Source: Chryseobacterium sp. JM1
GTDB taxonomy: Bacteria; Bacteroidota; Bacteroidia; Flavobacteriales; Weeksellaceae
Assembly (NCBI RefSeq): GCF_000737715.1
Contig: NZ_JPRN01000004.1
Location: forward strand, 1-64,000
Direction of reading: 5' to 3'
DNA: 64,000 nt
In this document: piece by piece, positions 1 through 9,006 of the stretch
How the letters are laid out: each line of letters opens with the position of its first letter
How positions within the stretch are numbered: position 1 is the stretch's first letter
Translations under genes and position numbers: made by a program
Notes under the pieces: generated by a model
Database searches by the model: none
What the model was told of the DNA's origin: nothing
The model's input: the letters and a program-made list of their open reading frames with translations, nothing else

Positions 1-337
1 CCGAAAAAGAAAGATTTCTGTTTCTACTGAAATCTTCAGCATTAACTATAAATCTTTTCTTTGTAAAACTATGAGAAATTTCGCATTGAAGAGAAGATAA
101 AATATCATTAATATTTTTTCGTCTAGGTTTAACTGATTGATTCACTGTTAAATATACGAAAAAAAGATAAGATAAACAAGGTGAATCGTCTGAAAATCAA
201 AATATTAGACCCTTAACTTAATGACATTGGGCTGAAGCCCGCTCCTACTGAATCTGATACTATATGTATAATAGAAACATACAAGAGATTTATGTAAGAG
301 ATCCAAAAACGGATCAATGTCATTAGTAGTATTTTAT
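1..337. other. Intergenic region at window edge
   Basis: No convincing reading frame was found on either strand. The stretch is AT-rich and contains a short element with inverted ends, listed separately. It may hold the upstream region of a gene outside the window. Confidence 0.5.
219..325. repeat. MITE-like element with 11-bp inverted ends
   Basis: The exact 11-mer TAATGACATTG (219-229) recurs as its reverse complement CAATGTCATTA (315-325), enclosing about 85 bp. Just inside the left end is a GC-rich mini-palindrome, GGGCTGAAGCCC (229-240), unlike the AT-rich surroundings. There is no coding capacity. The structure fits a small non-autonomous repeat of the kind scattered between genes in flavobacteria. 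No second copy was found in this window, so the repeat status is inferred. Confidence 0.4.
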
Positions 338-697
338 TTAGAAAAAACGTTTGATTAACATCTTATATATATAGTACCCTATTAAGCATCCTACAGTATC
401 TGCTACGACATCTAAAGATTCCATGGATCTGCCTAATCCCATCTCCTCCTGAAGGATCTCAGTAAGGAAGGCATATATAAGGATGATCTGAAAAAAGTAT
501 GAAAATTTGATTCTGGGAAATGCCGCAATGAAGGAGAACCCCAACATGGCAAATATGCTCACATGTAAAACTTTGTCGATACCGCTGAACATAAACCAGT
601 ATTCCTGGTTCTCTTCACCCGGCTTCAGGAGCATATAAGTAAGAAATGCCCAATAAATGGGCAAAATCTTACTGAATATTTTTGAAATCTTATCCAA
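338..697 (-). CDS. VanZ-like membrane protein
   Basis: Small integral membrane protein of the VanZ-like family. It has hydrophobic segments near the N-terminus (around [12 protein letters not shown]), in the middle ([14 protein letters not shown]) and at the C-terminus. The family signature is present: a His in the second segment, then E-x2-Q, an Arg and a DVVADTVG stretch. I chose the TTG at 697, which overlaps the gcvH stop codon. The upstream ATG at 754 would put 65 nt inside gcvH. It follows gcvH without a gap, so co-transcription is likely. The cellular role is unknown; the name comes from a teicoplanin-resistance protein, and nothing here implies resistance. Confidence 0.7.
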   Translation of the reverse strand: MDKISKIFSKILPIYWAFLTYMLLKPGEENQEYWFMFSGIDKVLHVSIFAMLGFSFIAAFPRIKFSYFFQIILIYAFLTEILQEEMGLGRSMESLDVVADTVGCLIGYYIYKMLIKRFF

Positions 698-1067
698 TGA
701 TTGCCTGGTATTCTTCTGCAGTAAGCAGTTCTGAATGGTCAGCACCATCAGCAAGTTCTAATTTAATGATCCAACCGTCTCCATAAGGGTCTGTGTTTAA
801 CAGCTCAGGCTGAGCTTCCAATTCTGAATTAAATTCAATAACTTTTCCTGCAATAGGTAAGAATAAATCTGAAACCGTTTTCACCGCTTCTACACTTCCG
901 AAAACCGCTCCCCCTTCAAGATCGTCATCTACAGTATCTACATCTACATATACGATATCGCCAAGTTCTCCCTGTGCGAAGTCTGTAATACCAATTGTAG
1001 CTACGTTACCTTCAATCTTGATCCATTCGTGATCTTTCGTGTACTTTAATTCTGATGGTGTATTCAT
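690..1067 (-). CDS. gcvH: Glycine cleavage system H protein
   Basis: Lipoyl carrier protein that shuttles the aminomethyl group between the P, T and L proteins of glycine cleavage in the cytoplasm. It is 125 residues, normal for the family. The lipoylation lysine sits in the conserved [11 protein letters not shown] context, and the N-terminal KYTKDHEWI motif is typical. I chose the ATG at 1067 (MNTPSEL) over one at 1088, because 1086-1093 is the -7 box of a well-formed promoter and would be untranslated. The sprA-gcvH-vanZ order is common in flavobacteria; the P and T genes are not in this window. Confidence 0.95.
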   Translation of the reverse strand: MNTPSELKYTKDHEWIKIEGNVATIGITDFAQGELGDIVYVDVDTVDDDLEGGAVFGSVEAVKTVSDLFLPIAGKVIEFNSELEAQPELLNTDPYGDGWIIKLELADGADHSELLTAEEYQAIIG

Positions 1068-1085
1068 TTTAATTTTTATTTTGTA

Positions 1086-1115
1086 CAAATGTATTCAAAA
1101 TAATAGTAGTTTCAA
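1086..1115 (-). promoter_or_regulatory. gcvH promoter (TTG-N19-TAnnTTTG)
   Basis: On the minus strand TACATTTG (1093-1086) is preceded by TTG (1115-1113) with exactly 19 nt between. This matches the Bacteroidota housekeeping promoter. Predicted transcription start is near 1079, giving a 5' leader of about a dozen nt before the ATG at 1067. Confidence 0.75.
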
Positions 1116-1124
1116 ATATCGGAT

Positions 1125-1157
1125 ATAAAAAATGTCCTTCAAAATTGAAGGACATTT
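1125..1157 (-). terminator. sprA terminator
   Basis: Perfect 11-bp stem (AAATGTCCTTC at 1130-1140 with GAAGGACATTT at 1147-1157) around a 6-nt loop. On the minus strand it is followed by a T-rich run. It lies 20 bp after the sprA stop and separates sprA from the gcvH promoter. Confidence 0.85.
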
Positions 1158-1176
1158 AAGCTTTATCAGTTTTAGT

Positions 1177-4100
1177 TTAGAAACCACCGCCTGAGTCACC
1201 AAAAGTGAACGTCGCAGACAGACCGGCTCTGATGGTAGACAGCGGGAATGCCGTCGATATTTTATACTTGGAAGTCATCTGCTCGTAGAAGACTCTTAAG
1301 TTAAGATTCTCGGAAACATTGTAGTCTGCAGAAATCTTGATATTCATCAGTTTCTGACCTCCCGTGATCTGTGAATCATCGAGCAGGATATTCATGATAG
1401 AGGTTTTGCTGTCTCTTAATGAAATGTCTCCTCTGATGTTAAGATCGCTTCCTTTTCCTCTGGAACCTCTTGTATTAGCCATTCCTAATCTGAAGTTTTT
1501 CACAATATATCCCAACCTCACTACATATTCACTATTGGAGTCTTCCGTAAGGGTATGGTTTACCAGTCCAAGAATCATCATTCTGTTTCTGTTGTACTGA
1601 AGTCCGAACTGCATATTATTTCTCATGGTCACATCTATTCCGATAAGTGGTGAGAAAGATTCTACATAACCCACCTGAGAGAAGGTAAACGGATTGATAT
1701 AATCATTATTCACATCGAATGCATTTCCTCCTGAAATCCTGTTAAAGTAATCAATACTTGACTGAATTCCTGTTGCCGTATAGGTTGCAGTATACCCGTG
1801 CAGGATATCAAATTTAGAGAACTGACCATTAATGATCGGAACATTTCTTAACCCTGAGTAAGTAATCCTCCAGTTTGGAATCGGGATTCCTGCTTTCTTG
1901 GCATTTCCGATCTGCTTCACAGATTTTCCTTCTACTGCTGCTCTGAACGCCGGGATCAATACATAAGCATTGGCAATACTGTAATGATCTGCAAAACCGT
2001 CGCTATTCAATATTTCTCCTATACCCATCTGTTGTGACAGTATTCTTGCATTCTCTCTGATCGCCTGGTAGACGGCCTTAGTTTCCTGGAATGAAGTTTT
2101 AAGAAGCACCACTGAATTGGAGTATGTCACCTGATCATTAGCAAAGGCATAATCATGATTGGCTGTTCCGAGGTTATTCCTGTTATTAAATCCGGATTGT
2201 GAAAAGTTTCTGTTATAGTTGTGCAGTGCACTCAGGTCAATCCTGAAATCATTCATCGGAACGATCTGTAAATTGGCTCTCAGTTCCCTGGTCGACATCT
2301 TGATGTAAGGATCGGTCATGTATGGCGAATCACTTACCCATCCGTTCTCCAGCACTGTTCTTCTGATATCGGCCTGTGATCCGAAAAGGAATCCCATCGT
2401 AGGACCACCCAATGTCTGGCCGTAACCATACATATTTGGAGCAGACAGTAAACCGGGAAGCACTGTTCCGTTGTTTTCAGAGTAATTAACATCTAACTGC
2501 TTGAACGATGTCAATACAAAAGCTGCACTCTGAAGAATCGTCAGTTTGTTTTTAAATTTATAGCTCTTGTATCTGTATCTTCTCTTCTCCCACTGCTGAG
2601 TATATGCGTTATTCAGGGAGTCTATTTCCTGCTTACGTTTCTGTAGTTTTGCGGAGATATTCTTGAAGTATTTAAACTGTCCGAAGAACTTAGGAATATC
2701 TGCCGTAGCTGTTACCTGGATCACGTTGGTATTCTGCCCCACGGAACCTAAGCTTCCTTCAGGACTTGAAAGGAGTGCTGTAGATCTGGAATTCCAGTTA
2801 TACGTCATTCCGTAACCTACTTCTGCATCGATGAAATCTAAATACGGAAGATACTGGAACGGCAGTTTGTAGTTCAGCTGTACTCTGTGATTGTACAATA
2901 CCGGTCTACCCGCTCTGAAGATATTTCCAAAGATGGATTTATCATTCATTCCATTCACGTCTATATTATCGTTCAGTGTTCTTGTTGCAGAATTGATTTC
3001 CAGTTTTAATGATTTTGTAAAATTGAATCCTAAACCGTACTGCCACCCAAAGAAGAAGTTTCTGTTTCTGATGGCCGCAAAGCTATCCCCTGTATTTCCG
3101 CCTAAGATGGCCTCTACATTTCTAAACTCAAGCTCGTTATAATTTCTGTCTATTTCCGTTCTGAAAGATAATCTGGTAGGAATCGGATTGAAATTGAATT
3201 CTTTGACCCATCTCAGGTATTTTGTAGACTTCGCCGTATCACTGATCATTTTGTTGAAAGGCTTAATCACCCAAGGCTTGAAGGTGTAGTTGTAATCCAC
3301 ATATCCTCTTAGATACTGTCTGTAGTTTTTAGAGGTATAAATATCTCTGAAATAGTCATCGTTGTAAACCGCGGTTACGGAAACGTTTTCTATATCGTAG
3401 AATTTAGGTTTTTTATTCGGATTTACTCTTTCCTTGTGCATGTTCACCACACCGATACTTCTTTGCTGGGTGTAGGTTCTTGCTACTTTTTTCAGCTGCT
3501 CTTTATTGGCGGCTTTACTGAATTCCACATCGGTATCAAGAGGATTGTATTTCGGATCCTCAATGGTTTGTGCATAAGAGTAATTCAATGGAATTTTCAT
3601 TCCACTTTTTTCAGGAAGGAATTTATCTACATTGATCGCGGTATTGATACTGAATGCTGACTGTGTAGACTGAGTTCTTTCTGCCGGTTTTGAATCTATA
3701 TTACCGAAACCTACAGAGGTATACGATGCACTCGTATTAATGGTTGCAAAATCCCCAAGGTTAAAATTCAAGCTTGCATTCCCCGCATATCCGCCATCGT
3801 TTTCAATTTCAGAAAGACGGATTTCGTTTACCCAAAGGATTCTCTCAATCCCGGCAGACAGACGATCATTGTTTCTTACTCCTATCATGATCGTTGTGAT
3901 ATTCCCCAAGCTTGGACGCCCTTTTATGTAAATCTTTTTAAGCTCGTTAGCCGCACTAAATGCAGGATCTTCAATTCTATTGACAATATCATTTGGCGAG
4001 TTTTTATCTCTTCTTATTTTTGCATCGACAAAATTTTGAATTTCAAAATCTACATTGTTTTCAATAGGCCATATTTCCAGTGGTGCAGTTGCTGTACCTT

Positions 4101-7100
4101 TTGTAAGCATCATTGAAGATTCATATTCATAGTAATTATCTGTAGCATCACTACCGAAACGAATGAAGAACTTAGCCTGCGGGTCAATATTTTCATATCG
4201 ATTAGATGGATCCTGAGCATGCACAAAAAGTTTTAGCTTTTTATATCTTCTCATATCCAGTGACGTATTTTTGAAAACTCCTCTTGCTTCAGCCTTCAAA
4301 TCTTTCACTCTCATATAAAGAGATGCCTCATTCTGTCTTTGTGCGCCGGCATTTCCGCTCAATACCTGTCTGTCGATACCCGGAGGCAGTACATAAGGAG
4401 GCTGATTCAATGCATTTTCTTCAATATTTACACTCCCTACTTCAAAGTTATTGTTCAAATTCAGATCTGTAGATGCTACCCCTTCATTAGCAGAGGTTAC
4501 AGTCTGGCTGGCAATCTGGTTTGGATATCTTCTCCAGTCAGATCTTACAAGATCCATTGTACCGAATCTTAAAGTAGAAGTCTGCTCGAATCCTGCAAGC
4601 ATTAATCTTGCAAACCTTACATTGTTCAACACGGACTGACTTCTTTCTCCTTCAGCTTCTGTCTCTGCATATTTTGAAACCGGGATTCGGAATAAGTACC
4701 ATTTTACATCTGAGGTCTGTCCGTTCTGGAAGCTTGCCTTTACTGTTTTTACATCTACGATATTGTTTGTTCCTAAAGCAAGGCTAGGCTTATCAAGTTT
4801 TACAATATATTCATTGTAGCTTTCCGTCTGATCAAGGTTGTAATCTTTATTGATATCTTCTGCATCCGGAGTCTGTGAAGCCACTTCCAGAGAGTTGGCC
4901 AGAGAGTTCCCTTCCGGGTTTCTGAAGTATTTGTATCGCTGAACAAGAGATGAAGCCTGCCCGCCTGTAAATTTGTCAGACATGAAAAACACGAAATCAT
5001 CTACTGCAGGGTCAGCCAGGTTGGTCACCGGGTTTACGAATGTATTCCCGAATCTCATCGCTTCCTGGTCAGAGCTTAAACCATCGTATCCTAAATCCTG
5101 AGATCTTCTGTCGTCTCCTTCGCTGGAGAAGGCATAAAGGATAGGTGGCTGTTTCGGCTGTACTCCCCAGTTGGAGGTGGTTGTAGTAGAAGGTGCTCCC
5201 GGAGTAGGAAGACCGTTTTCATACTGCATTTTACCGTCCTTCAGGATATCTTCGGAAACGTTTCCTAGGTGAAGTAATAGTCTGGCTCTGTTTCCTAATG
5301 TATTTCCGTCCGCATAAGGATCCATCATCCAGAATTCCACATATTCGATGTTGGAATTCACAAAGTTGGACACACTGATTGGTCTCATGATCCCCGCCCA
5401 TCTCGCAGCTGCTGTTTCAGTGCCCGGATTGACGTTATAAGGACCTTTTTCATTCGGGTAATAAGAAATATCTAAAGTATTGGTGAAGGTCTGCTCACCC
5501 GCAACAAAATCTCTGTTATTGTAAATTTCAGAATACTGAACTCTTCTGGAAGCGTGATTGGAAACGGACTGTGCCGTAATTCCCGCAGGCGCTCTGCCTC
5601 CTACTCCCCAGAATCTAGGGTCAATATTATACCAGGATAGAAGTCCTCTACCGTAACCGCTTGTTAATGCATCGTCAGCAGGTGGTCCGTTGAACGGTGC
5701 TGCTGTATTTTTCTCCGGTCTTGAAGCAAGGCTCCATGCAGCCGGTTCTTTTAAAGATATTTTAGAAGTGGTCTGTTCGAAATCATCTACATAAGACTGG
5801 TCATTGGTTCCTTTATTCAGTCCCGGAAGCAAATAAGCTGCTTCCATCTTAAAGTTAAGGTTGGATGGTGCTTCGGTATTTATTAATGGAATTTTATCCG
5901 TCAGTCTGGTCAGGAAAGGTACTTGATTGTTGTACATCATATTCACTCCTGCCATGGTGTTGTTAACAGCCTCCTGTCCATAATTTACCTTCTGGGTAAG
6001 CGGAGATTCTGAATAATTGACAACGGTACCTCCCACGATAAAGTTTTCACTGAATCTTCTCTCAAGGTTTAACCCTAAGAATCTTTTTCTCTGGGTATTA
6101 AATGTAAGCTGGTTTTCAAGTGAAATATTGATCGCCTGTCCAGACTGTTTAACGTTTTCATTGATTATCGTTACCGTTCCCAGCATATAGTCTACGGTAT
6201 AGTCTACCCCTTCGGTCAGCTGAACTCCGTTTGCTGAAACTTTTACAGATCCCTGAGGAACATTTACTGCTCCAAGAGAAATTCCCTGCCCCTGTGTTCC
6301 TTTGTAGCGCCCCTCGATGGTATAACGCTGTGCAAGATTACTGGAAGTGGCTACCTGCTTTTGCTGACGGTAAAGATCATTAAAGACAAACTGCGGGTCA
6401 TTGGTTCCTATCTGACTCTGCATAAAGCTTCCGAAAGGCTGTACTTTGGTGAAAATAATTCTTCCTGTTTCCGGGCGTATCGTAATCCCGTTCACAAAGT
6501 CAAAGATACCGTCTCCCAATACACCGCTGCTGGCCTGGATATCACCGTTCATGTTCAAACGGTCCCAGTTGAATAGTTTCAATAGATTCTTATCCTGAAC
6601 AGGGGTACCCGGAAGATAGTTTACCTTACCTCCGCTCTTAGGATCTCTGTAGAAAACATTAAGAATAAATCCGTCCTGGGCTACCTGTCCTGCATCCAGA
6701 GAATAGATGTTTTTCATCATCAGGTCCCACATCGGAGACTCTGTATTCACTTTGTTGTTTACTCTAAGAACCTTGGTGACCAATACAGGGCTTTCTTCGG
6801 AGAATTCCCCTACTTTATATACTTTATTGGTTCCGTCTGTATAAGAGTAAGAAACGGCTAAAAGCTGATTTTCGTTCAGCTTCTGGTTTAATGAAACATA
6901 TCCTAACTGAGGCTGTAATGTATATTCATTGGTATTCAGCCTTCTTGCTTTTGTATTAAAAATAAACTGCTCACCGTTATCATAAGGTTGCACACTTCCC
7001 GGGAAACTCTGTCCCTGGAATGTCGTTGCATAGTTTTTACCGGCTTCTCTCGGTCCTATGGCAGCATTAATAGACTGGTACAAACCATTCTGTGAGTTAT

Positions 7101-8223
7101 CCGGCAATCCTCCGGCCCCTTCTCCAAGGTCCCTGATCCCAATGATACTTTTCTGGTAAGCCAGGTTACTGTTCCCCTGGTCCAATACCCAAACTTCCAG
7201 TCTGGTTACGTTGACTGTGGAATTGATCTGCGGATAATTAAGTAATGCCTGGTCATAACGGTCGAGGAAGTAATGTCCCAGGAAAAAGTGTTGGTTATCT
7301 TCGTAGTCGATGGCGTTGACTTTAAAGTTATTCATCACACCACCACCCTGTACTACAATATTTCTGGCCTCACCCTGCTGTTGGGAAAGAACCACTGTTC
7401 CGAAGGTCTTCCCAAGCTGGAATTCCGACTTTACCCCAAACAGTGATTGCGAGCCACGGATAAGACTGGTAGAAAGCGGCATATTCACGTTACCGAATTC
7501 TACTCTTTTTATGATTTTATCTTCCCCTCCGGCACTTGGCTTATCTACATCACCAAGACCCTTGGTTTGAAGGTCTTTCCAGCTTCCTTTTGCCTGCCAT
7601 ACGAGGTTCATTCTGTTTTCAAATGCGAAACCACTTTGGGTATCGTAATTGGCTTTCAACTGAAGGTTCTCTCCTACCTTTCCTAAAAGTCCCAGTTGTA
7701 TTCTCTGGTCTATATCAAACGTAAAACTGGTCCTGTTTTGTGGCAGGATCAGCGGGTTGTCTATTTTCTGGTAAAGTCCGGCAAAGTCTAAAGAGGCATA
7801 TCCTGAAGGAATGATCTCAATTTTATTACTCCCGAAAATCGTTTCAAACAATCTGTTGTTGATCATCAGAGATGGAATAAGGCCTTGCTTTTTGGCATCC
7901 GTCCTATCTCTTCTGAAAAGGAGACTGTATTTATCCGATTTCTCTTTGTAGTAAGCTCTTGTCTGGGTAGCGAGCATAAATTCTTTATACTCTTCAGGAG
8001 ACATCGCTGTAGGCGGGCCGGTGTAAGTATTTCCAATCTTTGGATATACATAGTACATTCCGGTTTTTATGTCATAAAAGGCTTCATACCGGGTGGGGTC
8101 AGCCAGTTGATATTCTTTCTTTATGATCGCAGTATCACGTACCTGCTGTGCAAAGGCACTTACTGACATGCACAGGAACGACAGGAACAGAAATATTTTG
8201 AGATGCTTATTATTCGCCACCAA
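1177..8223 (-). CDS. sprA: T9SS outer-membrane translocon SprA
   Basis: SprA (Sov) forms the giant outer-membrane channel of the type IX secretion system, through which proteins with T9SS tails leave the cell; it is needed for gliding and surface-protein export in flavobacteria. The protein has 2348 residues, close to known SprA proteins of about 2400, and begins with a signal peptide (residues 1-25, ending AFAQ). The body is rich in alternating beta-strand segments, and the C-terminus ends in an aromatic/Gly strand typical of outer-membrane barrels. It starts 3 bp after ruvA, so the two are co-transcribed. At least three predicted T9SS clients lie in this window (31359-33290, 37953-39605, 53599-54420). 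Confidence 0.95.
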   Translation of the reverse strand: MVANNKHLKIFLFLSFLCMSVSAFAQQVRDTAIIKKEYQLADPTRYEAFYDIKTGMYYVYPKIGNTYTGPPTAMSPEEYKEFMLATQTRAYYKEKSDKYSLLFRRDRTDAKKQGLIPSLMINNRLFETIFGSNKIEIIPSGYASLDFAGLYQKIDNPLILPQNRTSFTFDIDQRIQLGLLGKVGENLQLKANYDTQSGFAFENRMNLVWQAKGSWKDLQTKGLGDVDKPSAGGEDKIIKRVEFGNVNMPLSTSLIRGSQSLFGVKSEFQLGKTFGTVVLSQQQGEARNIVVQGGGVMNNFKVNAIDYEDNQHFFLGHYFLDRYDQALLNYPQINSTVNVTRLEVWVLDQGNSNLAYQKSIIGIRDLGEGAGGLPDNSQNGLYQSINAAIGPREAGKNYATTFQGQSFPGSVQPYDNGEQFIFNTKARRLNTNEYTLQPQLGYVSLNQKLNENQLLAVSYSYTDGTNKVYKVGEFSEESPVLVTKVLRVNNKVNTESPMWDLMMKNIYSLDAGQVAQDGFILNVFYRDPKSGGKVNYLPGTPVQDKNLLKLFNWDRLNMNGDIQASSGVLGDGIFDFVNGITIRPETGRIIFTKVQPFGSFMQSQIGTNDPQFVFNDLYRQQKQVATSSNLAQRYTIEGRYKGTQGQGISLGAVNVPQGSVKVSANGVQLTEGVDYTVDYMLGTVTIINENVKQSGQAINISLENQLTFNTQRKRFLGLNLERRFSENFIVGGTVVNYSESPLTQKVNYGQEAVNNTMAGVNMMYNNQVPFLTRLTDKIPLINTEAPSNLNFKMEAAYLLPGLNKGTNDQSYVDDFEQTTSKISLKEPAAWSLASRPEKNTAAPFNGPPADDALTSGYGRGLLSWYNIDPRFWGVGGRAPAGITAQSVSNHASRRVQYSEIYNNRDFVAGEQTFTNTLDISYYPNEKGPYNVNPGTETAAARWAGIMRPISVSNFVNSNIEYVEFWMMDPYADGNTLGNRARLLLHLGNVSEDILKDGKMQYENGLPTPGAPSTTTTSNWGVQPKQPPILYAFSSEGDDRRSQDLGYDGLSSDQEAMRFGNTFVNPVTNLADPAVDDFVFFMSDKFTGGQASSLVQRYKYFRNPEGNSLANSLEVASQTPDAEDINKDYNLDQTESYNEYIVKLDKPSLALGTNNIVDVKTVKASFQNGQTSDVKWYLFRIPVSKYAETEAEGERSQSVLNNVRFARLMLAGFEQTSTLRFGTMDLVRSDWRRYPNQIASQTVTSANEGVASTDLNLNNNFEVGSVNIEENALNQPPYVLPPGIDRQVLSGNAGAQRQNEASLYMRVKDLKAEARGVFKNTSLDMRRYKKLKLFVHAQDPSNRYENIDPQAKFFIRFGSDATDNYYEYESSMMLTKGTATAPLEIWPIENNVDFEIQNFVDAKIRRDKNSPNDIVNRIEDPAFSAANELKKIYIKGRPSLGNITTIMIGVRNNDRLSAGIERILWVNEIRLSEIENDGGYAGNASLNFNLGDFATINTSASYTSVGFGNIDSKPAERTQSTQSAFSINTAINVDKFLPEKSGMKIPLNYSYAQTIEDPKYNPLDTDVEFSKAANKEQLKKVARTYTQQRSIGVVNMHKERVNPNKKPKFYDIENVSVTAVYNDDYFRDIYTSKNYRQYLRGYVDYNYTFKPWVIKPFNKMISDTAKSTKYLRWVKEFNFNPIPTRLSFRTEIDRNYNELEFRNVEAILGGNTGDSFAAIRNRNFFFGWQYGLGFNFTKSLKLEINSATRTLNDNIDVNGMNDKSIFGNIFRAGRPVLYNHRVQLNYKLPFQYLPYLDFIDAEVGYGMTYNWNSRSTALLSSPEGSLGSVGQNTNVIQVTATADIPKFFGQFKYFKNISAKLQKRKQEIDSLNNAYTQQWEKRRYRYKSYKFKNKLTILQSAAFVLTSFKQLDVNYSENNGTVLPGLLSAPNMYGYGQTLGGPTMGFLFGSQADIRRTVLENGWVSDSPYMTDPYIKMSTRELRANLQIVPMNDFRIDLSALHNYNRNFSQSGFNNRNNLGTANHDYAFANDQVTYSNSVVLLKTSFQETKAVYQAIRENARILSQQMGIGEILNSDGFADHYSIANAYVLIPAFRAAVEGKSVKQIGNAKKAGIPIPNWRITYSGLRNVPIINGQFSKFDILHGYTATYTATGIQSSIDYFNRISGGNAFDVNNDYINPFTFSQVGYVESFSPLIGIDVTMRNNMQFGLQYNRNRMMILGLVNHTLTEDSNSEYVVRLGYIVKNFRLGMANTRGSRGKGSDLNIRGDISLRDSKTSIMNILLDDSQITGGQKLMNIKISADYNVSENLNLRVFYEQMTSKYKISTAFPLSTIRAGLSATFTFGDSGGGF

Positions 8224-8226
8224 ATG

Positions 8227-8811
8227 TTAAATGTTTTTTAAAATTTGTTTTACCAGTTCTTCTACCGAGATCTCCGGATTCTGCTTCATCATTCTGTCTG
8301 CTATCTTCTCGCTCATTCGTTTCGGGATCCCTAAAACTTCTAATGCAGATAACGATTCTTCCTTAACTTTATTATCCACAAAAGCAGAAATATTTTCTGC
8401 CTCAATGCCGAATTTCTGGACTTTATCCTTCAAATCTACAATGATTCTTTCAGCGGTTTTAGCTCCTATCCCTTTAGCTTTTTGGATCAGTGCGCTATTC
8501 TTGGAAAGGATAGCCGTAGCGATCTCTTCAAGGCTTAAAGTAGATAGAAGTATAAGGGCGGAAACAGCTCCTACTCCGTTAACGCTTATTAACAGATTGA
8601 ACATTTCTTTTTCTGAACGAGTGTTAAAACCAAAGAGAAGATGTGCATCTTCCCGAATGATCTGCTGAATAAATAAGAATGCCGGCTTATTCAGGGCCAG
8701 TGCCTGGGAGGTCATCAAACTGATACCTACATAGTAACCAACTCCTTGTACGTTGATCACTGCGTAAGTGGGCGTAAGTTCTTGAACGCTGCCTTGTAAG
8801 GAAAATATCAT
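8227..8811 (-). CDS. ruvA: Holliday junction DNA helicase RuvA
   Basis: Holliday-junction-binding subunit of the RuvAB branch-migration complex. It is 194 residues, normal length. The N-terminal OB-fold begins MIFSLQGSV. Two helix-hairpin-helix motifs follow: VNGVGAVSAL (about residue 77) and KGIGAKTAERIIVDLK (about 112-127). The C-terminal helical domain that contacts RuvB is present. RuvB and RuvC are not in this window. It is the first gene of the ruvA-sprA unit. Confidence 0.95.
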   Translation of the reverse strand: MIFSLQGSVQELTPTYAVINVQGVGYYVGISLMTSQALALNKPAFLFIQQIIREDAHLLFGFNTRSEKEMFNLLISVNGVGAVSALILLSTLSLEEIATAILSKNSALIQKAKGIGAKTAERIIVDLKDKVQKFGIEAENISAFVDNKVKEESLSALEVLGIPKRMSEKIADRMMKQNPEISVEELVKQILKNI

Positions 8812-8830
8812 TATTAATTTTTAAAACTCC

Positions 8831-8838
8831 CAAATATA
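8831..8838 (-). promoter_or_regulatory. ruvA-sprA promoter -7 box
   Basis: The minus strand reads TATATTTG, a match to TAnnTTTG, 20 nt upstream of the ruvA start. No TTG is seen at the expected -33 spacing, so only the -7 element is supported. Confidence 0.45.
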
Positions 8839-8925
8839 GCAATTTAAACTAATTAATATTTTCATTTCATGTACGAATGATTTTTAACTTAAATTTTGAC
8901 TATGAATTCAATGAATTAATATAAA

Positions 8926-8952
8926 AACAAAAGACTCCAAAATATGGAGTCT
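8926..8952 (-). terminator. maeB terminator
   Basis: Stem AGACTCCA (8932-8939) / TGGAGTCT (8945-8952) with a 5-nt loop. On the minus strand it is followed by TTTTGTTTTT. It lies about 55 bp past the malic enzyme stop. Confidence 0.8.
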
Positions 8953-9006
8953 CGTGTTCTATTTATCAAGATTAAAATTGTCTTTTAAATAACAATCTGA
9001 CTATTT

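Noticed and set aside
338..754. Long form of the VanZ-like gene from ATG 754
   Set aside because: It would overlap gcvH by 65 bp; the added residues do not resemble the family, and a TTG at 697 overlaps the gcvH stop.
1067..1088. Upstream ATG of gcvH at 1088
   Set aside because: It lies inside the -7 box of a textbook promoter and would add seven non-conserved residues.
7310..7570. Plus-strand frames over sprA
   Set aside because: Antisense shadows of a 7-kb real gene; codon composition is a mirror of the sprA strand.
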